DNA from: Acidimicrobium sp. UBA3029
Lineage (GTDB): Bacteria > Actinomycetota > Acidimicrobiia > Acidimicrobiales > Ilumatobacteraceae
Assembly (NCBI GenBank): GCA_002367695.1
Contig: DFDK01000010.1
Coordinates: 10,152-22,217, forward strand
Direction of reading: 5' to 3'
DNA: 12,066 nt
This document shows, piece by piece, positions 1 through 6,389 of the stretch. The notes under the pieces are model-generated. The model was not told the origin of the DNA. It did no database searches and saw only the letters and a program-made list of their open reading frames with translations. The stretch's first letter is position 1. Each line of letters begins with the position of its first letter. The translations under genes were made by a program, and so were the position numbers.

Positions 1-373
1 AGGTATTCATGTCTCGGTGCAACTGCTCGTCGATCAATGTTCGAGTCGAGGTGTCAAAAAGGCCAAGATTTTTAAAGTTTCGATAACCAAAATCATGGCG
101 ATTACACGCTGATCGAAAGTTGAAGGATCTCCCTTGGCTTCCCACGATTGGCGCCGAGCAGCCATCGGACGTCCAATCGAGAGTGGGGTATTGACGTCGC
201 AATGAAAATCGTTGTCGTGTGAATGTGGCGATGTCGAGATCAAACTCGATGTGGCGCACCGCTTCAACAGTGGATAACACGGGATTTGGTTGTGTAATAG
301 TGCCAACAACTGGGGGAAGTTGGGCGGGCAACACGCTCGTGACCGCAACGAGCATGCTGAGCACAATGCCCAT
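1..373 (-). CDS. Secreted prokaryotic phospholipase A2, 3' end cut by window edge
   Basis: This is an open frame of 124 codons with no stop before the window edge. Phospholipase A2 hydrolyses the sn-2 acyl ester of glycerophospholipids, normally outside the cell and with calcium. The family signature is clear: a W-T-S-D-G-C segment (residues 67-72), GRSFNFRSAC (81-90), then NRHDFGYRNFK (91-101) and L-I-D (113-115). By comparison with the Streptomyces violaceoruber enzyme, His93 and Asp115 match the catalytic pair, Asp70 and Asp94 the calcium ligands, and Cys72/Cys90 a likely disulfide. Residues 3-16 are hydrophobic, as in a signal peptide, but no Lys or Arg precedes them, which is unusual. 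The ATG at 373 is chosen because an in-frame TGA lies 12 bases upstream and GAAAGG (387-382) sits 8 bases before it. The gene follows ribH on the same strand, but a terminator-like hairpin intervenes. The C-terminal part is not seen. Confidence 0.85.
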   Translation of the reverse strand, partial: MGIVLSMLVAVTSVLPAQLPPVVGTITQPNPVLSTVEAVRHIEFDLDIATFTRQRFSLRRQYPTLDWTSDGCSAPIVGSQGRSFNFRSACNRHDFGYRNFKNLGLFDTSTRTLIDEQLHRDMNT

Positions 374-388
374 AACGTTCGCCTTTCA

Positions 389-410
389 CCCACAAGGGAT
401 TTCTTGTGAG
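389..410 (-). promoter_or_regulatory. Hairpin directly upstream of the phospholipase A2 ribosome binding site
   Basis: On the minus strand CTCACAAG and CTTGTGGG can pair as an 8-bp stem (one T-G wobble) around the 6-base loop AAATCC. The stem ends one base before the GAAAGG ribosome binding site of the phospholipase gene. No T-run follows, so it is not a standard terminator. It may affect translation or mRNA stability. The pairing is seen and the function is inferred. Confidence 0.35.
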
Positions 411-446
411 TTACGTTGATGTGTGCCGCACTAGTTGCGTTTGTGC

Positions 447-479
447 AAAAAATGTTTAGCGCAGCGCCTTTAAAACATT
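447..479 (-). terminator. Probable intrinsic terminator at the end of the rib operon
   Basis: On the minus strand AATGTTT, inside the last codons of ribH, is complementary to AAACATT just after them. Between them a short GC-rich inner stem can form (GCG/CGC around CTG). The outer stem is followed by a run of T residues at 450-447. The hairpin includes the ribH stop codon. The outer stem is AT-rich, so efficiency is uncertain. The position suggests rib transcripts end here and the phospholipase gene is mostly a separate unit. Confidence 0.5.
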
Positions 480-920
480 GGCCATTTCGATGGCTCCGAT
501 TGCGGCTTCTTCGCCCTTATTGCCAGCACCTGGGCCAGAGCGCTCAACTGCCTGCTCAACACTTTCAACAGTGAGTACAGCGAATCCAATCGGCATGCCT
601 GTCTCGAGCTGTATCTGTGCGATCGAGTCGGCAACCGGGCCGGCAACGTATTCGAAGTGAGCGGTTTCTCCACGGATAACTGCGCCGAGAGTGACGAGTG
701 TGTCGTAGCGACCGCTTGTGGCCATGGCTTTTGTGGCGATGGGAATCTCGAATGCACCTGGCACCCATACAACATCAATGTTGCTTTCACTCACACCGTG
801 ACTACTCAAACCACGCTTTGCGCCATCGAGTAAAGCCGTGACGATGAACTCGTTGAAGCGCGAGCACACAATGCCAACGCGCATGCCTTTTCCGTCGTGC
901 GAACCTTCAAATATGGTCAT
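456..920 (-). CDS. ribH: 6,7-dimethyl-8-ribityllumazine synthase
   Basis: Lumazine synthase condenses 5-amino-6-ribitylamino-uracil with 3,4-dihydroxy-2-butanone 4-phosphate to give the direct precursor of riboflavin. In this family it forms pentamers or 60-subunit shells in the cytoplasm. The 154-residue length is typical. Visible motifs are SRFNEFIVTALLDGA (20-34), VPGAFEIP (53-60, substrate site), GAVIRGETAHFEYV (79-92) with the catalytic His88 and the phosphate-binding GET, and a C-terminal Arg127 followed by GNKGEEAA. The ATG overlaps the ribBA stop as ATGA (917-920), which points to translational coupling. It is the last gene of the ribD-ribBA-ribH unit and should share its FMN control. 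A terminator-like hairpin follows directly. Confidence 0.97.
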   Translation of the reverse strand: MTIFEGSHDGKGMRVGIVCSRFNEFIVTALLDGAKRGLSSHGVSESNIDVVWVPGAFEIPIATKAMATSGRYDTLVTLGAVIRGETAHFEYVAGPVADSIAQIQLETGMPIGFAVLTVESVEQAVERSGPGAGNKGEEAAIGAIEMANVLKALR

Positions 921-2194
921 GATTTACTCTTCTCGTTTGATTGATTCTGTACTTTGTCGATATCTGATCCGTCAAACACATGACCCATTCGGTCACGCTT
1001 GGTGCGCAAGTATGAAGCATTTTCTGGGGTCTCTGCAATGCTCAGCGAAACTCGCTCAACAATTGAAAGTCCGTAGCCAGCGATGCCGCCATACTTTGCA
1101 GGGTTGTTGGTCATCAGGCGCAACTTGCGCACTCCGAGGTCGGCCAATATTTGTGCGCCAATTCCGTATTCGCGACTGTCGACAGGCAAACCCAATTCGG
1201 TGTTTGCATCGACTGTGTCGAAGCCTTGGTCTTGCAATGAGTATGCACGAATCTTGTGACCAATGCCGATGCCACGTCCTTCGTGTCCGCGCAAGTACAC
1301 AACAACGCCGCGACCTTCTGCGTCAATTTGCTGCATTGCTAAGGCAAGTTGGGGGCCGCAGTCGCAACGCCTGCTACCAAATACGTCGCCAGTGAGACAC
1401 TCGCTATGCACTCGGGTGAGCACGGGCTTGCCGTCATCAACAGTGCCCTTAACAAATGCAAGATGCTCGATGTCGTCGACAGTGTTGCGATATGCGACGC
1501 AAGTAAAGCCACCCCATTCGGTGGGAACAGCAGCAGAACCCATGCGCTCGACAAGTTGTTCGTTGTGGCGGCGATAATCAATCAGGTCTGCAATGGATGA
1601 CAGCAATAAGTTGTGTTCAGTAGCGAACTTGCGCAGGTCTGGCAATCGCGACATGGTGCCATCGTCGTTTTGAATTTCGCAAATGATCCCTGCTGGTTGG
1701 CAACCGGCCATGCGTGCCAAGTCGACCGCAGCTTCGGTATGACCTGCTCGTTTGAGAACCCCACCTTCGCGGGCACGCAATGGAAAGATGTGACCAGGGC
1801 GAGCAAATGCCCCATGCGTCACAGTTGGGTCTGCCAAGCCGCGCAATGTCGCCGCGCGATCGGCTGCTGAGATGCCAGTCGTTGTGCCTTCTAAAAGATC
1901 GACAGAGATAGTAAATGCGGTGCGGTGGCTCTCGGTGTTGTGGTCGACCATGAGCGGCAGGCGCAAGTCGTCGCAGCGCTCACCAGAAAGGGGAGCAACA
2001 ACCACTCCAGATGTGTGGCGCACAATGAACGCAATCTTTTCGGCGGTTGCAAATTGGGCAGCCATGATCAGGTCGCCTTCGTTTTCGCGGTCTTCGTCGT
2101 CGACCATCACCACCATCTCGCCACGGGCGATTGCGGCAATGACGTCTTCGATGGGGGCCATGCCATTGTCGCGTGAATGTTGTGTGGTGTTCAT
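917..2194 (-). CDS. ribBA: Bifunctional DHBP synthase / GTP cyclohydrolase II
   Basis: This fused enzyme supplies both starting branches of riboflavin synthesis: 3,4-dihydroxy-2-butanone 4-phosphate from ribulose 5-phosphate (N-terminal half) and the pyrimidine precursor from GTP (C-terminal half). The protein has 425 residues. The DHBP half shows DDEDRENEGDL (32-42), TTTGISAADR (104-113), RPGHIFPLRAREGG (132-145) and RAGHTEAAVDLA (149-160). The cyclohydrolase half shows the zinc cysteines Cys266, Cys277 and Cys279, the RGHEGRGIGIGHK stretch (302-314) and TNNPAKY (362-368). Both halves look intact. The open frame continues upstream to 2281 and would overlap ribD. The ATG at 2194 is preferred because AAAGGA lies 6 bases before it and it falls 16 bases after the ribD stop. 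No riboflavin synthase gene lies between ribD and this gene. Confidence 0.97.
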   Translation of the reverse strand: MNTTQHSRDNGMAPIEDVIAAIARGEMVVMVDDEDRENEGDLIMAAQFATAEKIAFIVRHTSGVVVAPLSGERCDDLRLPLMVDHNTESHRTAFTISVDLLEGTTTGISAADRAATLRGLADPTVTHGAFARPGHIFPLRAREGGVLKRAGHTEAAVDLARMAGCQPAGIICEIQNDDGTMSRLPDLRKFATEHNLLLSSIADLIDYRRHNEQLVERMGSAAVPTEWGGFTCVAYRNTVDDIEHLAFVKGTVDDGKPVLTRVHSECLTGDVFGSRRCDCGPQLALAMQQIDAEGRGVVVYLRGHEGRGIGIGHKIRAYSLQDQGFDTVDANTELGLPVDSREYGIGAQILADLGVRKLRLMTNNPAKYGGIAGYGLSIVERVSLSIAETPENASYLRTKRDRMGHVFDGSDIDKVQNQSNEKSKS

Positions 2195-2210
2195 TTTGGT
2201 TCCTTTTATA

Positions 2211-3200
2211 TCAGTAGGTATCAGCAGAAGTTGGTTCGAGGATGATTTCGATGTCGTTGTCGAGAACTTGGGTTGAAACAATGTGGCCGTTCATCATTGA
2301 TGACATATCGGTTGAAGCGGCAAGTGCATTCGGTGATTCGCTGCCACCAGCAATGATTGGTGCAAGATGCAAGATGTATTGATTGATTAATTGTTCGTTG
2401 TGAAACGAAGTGGCGACGCGCGGTCCACCTTCGACCATCAACTGAATAACACCTTCGTTGCCAAGTGTGTCGAGCAGGTTGGGAAGCGACCCAGTCCACT
2501 CGAGGCACGGGTTGACCTTGTCGGTAGGTGAGACATTGCCCAGCACAACGCGCCGCGGTGACGGGCCGTGCACGTCGCGAGTTGTGAGTGATGGGTTATC
2601 GGCGCGCACTGTGCCTGCACCAACCAAGATTGCATCGCTCTCTGCTCGCAGTTGATGCACGCGCTTGCGTGCGGTCTCGCCAGTAATCCACTGCGAACTA
2701 TCGGGCATTGCGACGCGACCGTCGAGCGTCATGGCCATCTTCAAGATGACATATGGTCTGCCTGTGCGACGGTGATGTAAATATGGCGCAAGTTGCCGTT
2801 CAACTTCTGATTGCAAAACTCCAACATCGACTGTGATACCTGCATCACGCAACTGCTGGATGCCGTTGCCTGCGACTTGTTTGTCGGGGTCGATGACGCC
2901 TACAACTACACGAGAAATCTTTGCATTAATGATTGCTTGTGTGCACGGGCCAGTTTTTCCGGTGTGGCTGCATGGCTCGAGCGTGGTGTACAACGTGGCG
3001 CCATGAGCGTTGTGACCTGCTGCGTTGAGTGCCACAACTTCGGCGTGTGCCTCACCAGGCTGCATTGTTGCACCACAAAAAACTTGGCCATCGGTTGCAA
3101 CAACGACTGCACCAACCCAAGGGTTTGGACGACTACGCAAGCGTGCGTCAACGGCAGTATCTACTGCCAGTCGCATCATGCGTTCGTCATTTAGAGTCAT
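2211..3200 (-). CDS. ribD: Bifunctional riboflavin deaminase/reductase
   Basis: RibD deaminates the GTP cyclohydrolase II product and then reduces its ribosyl side chain with NADPH, the second and third steps of the pyrimidine branch. The protein has 329 residues. The deaminase domain (about 1-145) has the zinc motif HAE (His52, catalytic Glu54) and EPCSHTGKTGPC with Cys77 and Cys86. The reductase domain (about 148-329) starts with VILKMAMTLDGRVA (151-164) and has WITGE (171-175), VGAGTVRADNPSLT (193-206) and VEGGP (256-260). The ATG at 3200 has an AGAGG-like ribosome binding site at 3213-3209. This is the first gene after the FMN riboswitch, and its start codon can be hidden in a 13-bp helix with the leader. 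ribBA follows after 16 bases. Confidence 0.97.
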   Translation of the reverse strand: MTLNDERMMRLAVDTAVDARLRSRPNPWVGAVVVATDGQVFCGATMQPGEAHAEVVALNAAGHNAHGATLYTTLEPCSHTGKTGPCTQAIINAKISRVVVGVIDPDKQVAGNGIQQLRDAGITVDVGVLQSEVERQLAPYLHHRRTGRPYVILKMAMTLDGRVAMPDSSQWITGETARKRVHQLRAESDAILVGAGTVRADNPSLTTRDVHGPSPRRVVLGNVSPTDKVNPCLEWTGSLPNLLDTLGNEGVIQLMVEGGPRVATSFHNEQLINQYILHLAPIIAGGSESPNALAASTDMSSMMNGHIVSTQVLDNDIEIILEPTSADTY

Positions 3201-3271
3201 TGCACTCGCCTCTTTCGTCGTTGCGCTTCAGGCACCTCAGGCGGGGCAGGGCAAGGACGGCGAGCGCAATG
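3198..3271 (-). promoter_or_regulatory. Start-codon sequestering helix of the ribD leader (riboswitch expression platform)
   Basis: In the transcript CAUUGCGCUCGCC (3271-3259) pairs with GGCGAGUGCAAUG (3210-3198) over 13 bp, 12 Watson-Crick and one G-U. The second strand contains the ribD AUG and the GG end of its ribosome binding site. The loop is 48 nt. The first strand overlaps a segment (3263-3251) that can instead pair with the 3' strand of the riboswitch P1 helix (3343-3332). This is the layout of a translational OFF switch: FMN stabilises P1, the leader segment is freed, and the start codon is covered. The pairing is seen, the mechanism is inferred. This element and the riboswitch account for most of the 306-base gap between the transporter and ribD. 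Confidence 0.7.
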
Positions 3272-3334
3272 CGTGCACAGCAGCAGTAGAAATGCCACAA
3301 GAGCATTCCGTGATGCGCGCAAACACAACTTTCG

Positions 3335-3459
3335 CCTTCTTGCTCCCATCCGGACTCTGACCGTCGGCCCTGGAATTTCACCAGATCAACCCCACGATTG
3401 CTCGTGAGGTTCGCGGGCTTTAACCGCCGGTAGGGGATTTCACCCAACCCTGCAAGAAA
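3335..3459 (-). ncRNA. FMN riboswitch (RFN element)
   Basis: The conserved RFN blocks are present in order on the minus strand: AGGGTTGGGTGAAATCCCC, ACCGGCGGTTAAAGCCCGCGA, then GATCTGGTGAAATTCCAG, GCCGACGGTCAGAGTCCGGATG and the closing AGCAAGAAGG. The closing helix P1 forms from TTTCTTGC (3458-3451) and GCAAGAAG (3343-3336). A variable arm is formed around CTCACGAGCAATCGTGGGG. The RNA binds flavin mononucleotide and represses riboflavin genes when FMN is plentiful. It lies 134 bases before ribD and starts 47 bases after the transporter stop, so it should control ribD-ribBA-ribH and not the transporter. I see no strong promoter box in 3460-3506. Confidence 0.95.
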
Positions 3460-3506
3460 TACTCAAATTGCTATGTACCCACAAGGCTAAGGGTTCTTTA
3501 GGGCTT

Positions 3507-4442
3507 CTAGGCATGCACAGATTGTGGCAGGTTTTCACCCCGTTTGATCTCGGCGCGAGTGAGAAGTAGTACGCCGCCCAAGATCAAAGCTCCACCCAGC
3601 ACTTGACGGAAGGTGAATTGTTGATGAAGGAAAAACATGCCAGTGAGACCTGCAACCAATACTTCCCAAGTTTGAATTACTGCACTTTTGCTCGCACCGA
3701 TGCGGTTCATCCCCGCAAAGAAAATACCCATTGCACCGATTGTGCCCACAAGCCCAATCTCGAGAGCGGGCAGCCAAACGTTGGCAACGTACGGCATGGT
3801 GGTCGGCAACCCTGAAGGATTGAGTAACCAGATAACGGAAAATGAAAAGCCTGCGCCTGCAAACACCATCATCAATCCGGTGGTGAGTTCGGCTCGCGGC
3901 ATGACTGCGCTAGCGAGGACCGAATAAAACGCCCAAGCAAATGCGCCAGCAACAATAAAGATGAGGCCTTTCATTTGCCCGCCCGAAACATCGCTAGCAC
4001 TCAAGATCACGCCAATAATTGTTGTTGCAAGGCACGGCCAAATAATGGTTGGCGGTTTGTGTTTGTAGAGCGCCCAGCCAAACAACACGACAATAATTGG
4101 ATAGAAGTAAAAGATCACCATCGACAAACCGCTCGGCAAATATTTAAGCGCGTTAAACATGCACACGCTGTTGGCATACAAACCAATCGCACCCAGTAGA
4201 AAAAGTTGGACCGATGTTTTAGGTGTCGGCCACTTGCTGCGACCAAAGCGCACTGTGCGAATCGTAAAGAGCACAATGGTTGCGATGAGGTAACGAGATG
4301 TCATTAACCCAAATGGGTCTGCCCCGTATTTGAAAGCATGATAGACAAAAATTGGTGTGATGCCGTACAGGGATGAACTCAATACCCCGAACACAATTCC
4401 TAAAACGCCTTGGTTTCTTAAAACATTTTGGCTTGCAGGCAC
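3507..4442 (-). CDS. EamA-family (DMT superfamily) membrane transporter
   Basis: The 311-residue protein is almost entirely hydrophobic and shows the two-repeat pattern of EamA proteins, about ten membrane helices. The first repeat (about 13-150) includes GIVFGVLSSSLYGITPIFVY and NALKYLPSGLSMVIFYFYPI. The second (about 158-298) includes GLIFIVAGAFAWAFYSVLAS, GASKSAVIQTWEVLVAGLTG and LGGALILGGVLLLTRAE. Family members export or import amino acids, nucleotides, cofactors or other metabolites, and the substrate cannot be read from the sequence. The start is a GTG at 4442, 9 bases after the stop of the small membrane gene, so the two probably share an mRNA. The ribosome binding site is weak. It lies upstream of the FMN riboswitch, so a flavin link is only a neighbourhood guess. 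Confidence 0.88.
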   Translation of the reverse strand: MPASQNVLRNQGVLGIVFGVLSSSLYGITPIFVYHAFKYGADPFGLMTSRYLIATIVLFTIRTVRFGRSKWPTPKTSVQLFLLGAIGLYANSVCMFNALKYLPSGLSMVIFYFYPIIVVLFGWALYKHKPPTIIWPCLATTIIGVILSASDVSGGQMKGLIFIVAGAFAWAFYSVLASAVMPRAELTTGLMMVFAGAGFSFSVIWLLNPSGLPTTMPYVANVWLPALEIGLVGTIGAMGIFFAGMNRIGASKSAVIQTWEVLVAGLTGMFFLHQQFTFRQVLGGALILGGVLLLTRAEIKRGENLPQSVHA

Positions 4443-4451
4443 TGAGCAAAA

Positions 4452-4730
4452 CTAGTCGTTGAGCCCCAGTGCTTCGTCGCGTGCACGGTCATTTTTGGTG
4501 ATGCTTCTCGCGATCCGGACGCCGATCACGACGAGCGCGGCAATCATGATGCCAAATGTGGCGTACTGCATTGAGCCACCCCGATCACCAGACAACACTG
4601 GCTCACTTCCGCACCCGGGTTTTGGGTAGAGCCCGATGCAGTCACTGGCGTTACGTCCGCCGTATGGGTCCGGAAGTGTGCCAGGGAGAGTTGCGGGAAA
4701 AACAACACGAGCTGTTTGGATGATTTGCAT
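4452..4730 (-). CDS. Small one-pass membrane protein of unknown function
   Basis: I do not recognise a named family. The 92-residue product has a proline/glycine-rich N-terminal part (about 1-53) with two cysteines (Cys31, Cys40) in a DCIGLYPKPGCG segment. One hydrophobic helix follows at about 55-75 (QYATFGIMIAALVVIGVRIA), then a charged tail. Arginines directly after the helix favour an N-out, C-in orientation, which would place the two cysteines outside the cell as a possible disulfide. An in-frame TGA sits just upstream, so the ATG at 4730 is the first possible start. The EamA transporter GTG follows 9 bases after its stop, suggesting one transcript. It is divergent from guaA. Reality of the gene is supported by membrane topology and spacing only. 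Confidence 0.65.
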   Translation of the reverse strand: MQIIQTARVVFPATLPGTLPDPYGGRNASDCIGLYPKPGCGSEPVLSGDRGGSMQYATFGIMIAALVVIGVRIARSITKNDRARDEALGLND

Positions 4731-4776
4731 GCATCACCATCGTTCCATCTCTTGAGCCTAAATACCACTGTTCAAC

Positions 4777-4782
4777 TACAGT
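4777..4782 (+). promoter_or_regulatory. Possible -10 box for guaA
   Basis: TACAGT ends 12 bases before the guaA ATG. A TTGAGC at 4752-4757 could act as -35, though the 19-base spacing is long. There is no clear ribosome binding site before the ATG, so a very short leader is possible. This is a weak match in the 63-base divergent spacer 4731-4793. Confidence 0.3.
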
Positions 4783-4793
4783 CTTTGGTCACT

Positions 4794-6359
4794 ATGGCAA
4801 AACAACTCGCTCACGACCCGCAAGTCGTATTGGTGGTTGATTTTGGTGCCCAATATGCACAGTTGATTGCGCGCCGTGTGCGCGAAGCGCAGGTCTATTC
4901 GGAAATCGTGCCCCACAAGATCTCGGCGCAAGAGGTGCTTAAGCGCCAGCCAATCGCGATCATTCTTTCTGGTGGTCCAGCGAGCGTGCATGTGGATGGC
5001 GCGCCAGTGCTCGATCCGCAGATTTACGAACTCGGTATTCCTATTTTGGGCATTTGTTATGGCGCTCAGCTGATTGCCGAGCAACTTGGCGGCAAAGTCT
5101 CGAGGGGTGGCCGAGGTGAATACGGTCGCACCGTTGTGCAACGAATTGCAGGTGCCGAATCGCAGCTGCTGCACGACGATATTCCTGCACAGATTGATGT
5201 TTGGATGAGTCACTTTGATGCGGTGTCGGTTTTGCCGAGTGGTTTTGTGGCAACGGCGAGCACACCAGATGCTCCGATGGCGGTAATTGAAAACCCTGAG
5301 AAGAAAATTTGGGGAGTGCAGTATCACCCCGAGGTTGTGCACACCGAGCATGGACAGTCAATCATCGAACAATTTTTACATCGTCTCGTTGGAGCCAAAC
5401 GCGACTGGACGATGTCATCAATTGTCCAGGATCAAGTTGCTGCAATCCGCGCACTGGTTGGCAGCGAACGAGTGATCTGTGGTTTGTCGGGCGGTGTCGA
5501 CTCGGCTGTGGCTGCTGCGCTGGTACATAAGGCAATTGGCAAGCAACTGACATGTATTTATGTAGACATCGGCCTAATGCGCAAAAACGAAAGCGAGCAA
5601 GTCGTCGAGACGTTTCACAGGCACATGGGAATCGAATTGATTCATGTGGATGCCGGCGCACGATTTTTTGAAAGATTGCAGGGCATCACCGAGCCAGAAG
5701 CAAAACGCAAAGCGATCGGCGAACTTTTTGTACGGATTTTTGAAGAGCACACGGGTGGGCTCACTGACGCAAAGTTTTTAGTGCAAGGAACGCTGTATCC
5801 AGATGTGATCGAGAGCGGCGGTGTTGATGGCACCGCAAGCGTGATTAAGAGTCATCACAACGTTGGTGGTTTACCAGACGACATGACCCTGAAATTGTGC
5901 GAGCCATTGCGCACATTATTCAAGGACGAAGTTCGCAAAGTAGGAACCGAGCTTGGTTTGCCCGACGAAATTGTGTGGCGCCAACCATTTCCGGGTCCTG
6001 GTCTCGGCGTGCGCATCATCGGAGAAGTGACGCCGGACAAAGTTGCAATTTTGCAAGAAGCTGATTTCATTGTGCGCGAAGAAGTGCGCTTGGCTGGTCT
6101 TGAACGTGAAATTTGGCAAGCGTTTGCAGTGCTCGCCGACATTCGTTCGGTCGGTGTGATGGGCGACGAACGAACATATGGCCGACCAATCATCATTCGT
6201 GCTGTTACGAGTGATGATGCGATGACGGCCGACTGGGCCAGGTTGCCGTATGACTTATTGGAAAAAATGTCATCACGAATAATCAATGAAGTTAAGGGAA
6301 TAAATCGCGTTGTTTACGATGTGACATCTAAGCCGCCAGGCACAATCGAGTGGGAATAA
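4794..6359 (+). CDS. guaA: GMP synthase (glutamine-hydrolysing)
   Basis: GuaA converts XMP to GMP using ATP and ammonia released from glutamine, the last step of guanine nucleotide synthesis. The 521-residue protein has the full architecture. The class I glutamine amidotransferase domain (about 11-200) has the nucleophile Cys88 in GICYGAQ and the His178/Glu180 pair in QYHPE. The ATP pyrophosphatase domain has the SGGVDS loop (232-237). The C-terminal dimerisation domain ends in the usual KPPGTIEWE. The open frame extends upstream to an ATG at 4716, but that would add 26 non-conserved residues and overlap the divergent small membrane gene, so the ATG at 4794 (MAKQLAHDPQ) is preferred. GTP is a substrate of RibBA across the divide, but this link need not be regulatory. 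Confidence 0.97.
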   Translation: MAKQLAHDPQVVLVVDFGAQYAQLIARRVREAQVYSEIVPHKISAQEVLKRQPIAIILSGGPASVHVDGAPVLDPQIYELGIPILGICYGAQLIAEQLGGKVSRGGRGEYGRTVVQRIAGAESQLLHDDIPAQIDVWMSHFDAVSVLPSGFVATASTPDAPMAVIENPEKKIWGVQYHPEVVHTEHGQSIIEQFLHRLVGAKRDWTMSSIVQDQVAAIRALVGSERVICGLSGGVDSAVAAALVHKAIGKQLTCIYVDIGLMRKNESEQVVETFHRHMGIELIHVDAGARFFERLQGITEPEAKRKAIGELFVRIFEEHTGGLTDAKFLVQGTLYPDVIESGGVDGTASVIKSHHNVGGLPDDMTLKLCEPLRTLFKDEVRKVGTELGLPDEIVWRQPFPGPGLGVRIIGEVTPDKVAILQEADFIVREEVRLAGLEREIWQAFAVLADIRSVGVMGDERTYGRPIIIRAVTSDDAMTADWARLPYDLLEKMSSRIINEVKGINRVVYDVTSKPPGTIEWE

Positions 6360-6374
6360 GCCTGTAAAATTCGG

Positions 6375-6380
6375 TACAAT
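6375..6380 (+). promoter_or_regulatory. Probable -10 box for the NlpC/P60 gene
   Basis: TACAAT is a near-consensus -10 hexamer in the 30-base spacer after guaA and ends 10 bases before the ATG at 6390. No convincing -35 is seen at 16-18 bases upstream. It would give a leader of only about 3 bases. The GGGGGA at 6381-6386 could serve as ribosome binding site for transcripts that read through from guaA. Confidence 0.4.
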
Positions 6381-6389
6381 GGGGGAATC

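Noticed and set aside
34..393. Open frame of 119 codons on the minus strand with cysteine-rich product
   Set aside because: It overlaps the phospholipase A2 frame on the same strand, shifted by one base. Only the other frame shows a family signature and a good ribosome binding site.
838..1395. Open frame of 185 codons on the plus strand
   Set aside because: It lies antisense to ribBA and ribH, which have complete conserved motifs; the product looks like no protein family.
3187..3447. Open frame of 86 codons through the riboswitch
   Set aside because: It crosses the conserved RFN structure and runs into the ribD start, so it is chance coding in a structured leader.
3460..3506. Promoter for the rib operon, with TACATA as -10
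   Set aside because: Only about half of the hexamer matches and no -35 is visible at proper spacing, so I do not list it as a feature.
3507..4442. Transporter as an FMN-controlled riboflavin permease
   Set aside because: The riboswitch lies downstream of this gene, so it cannot control it, and the sequence is a generic EamA protein, not a known riboflavin permease type.
4716..4793. Longer N-terminus for GMP synthase from the ATG at 4716
   Set aside because: The extra 26 residues are not part of the family and would overlap the divergent membrane gene start.
4776..5351. Open frame of 191 codons on the minus strand
   Set aside because: It is antisense to the amidotransferase domain of guaA and has no domain or membrane features.
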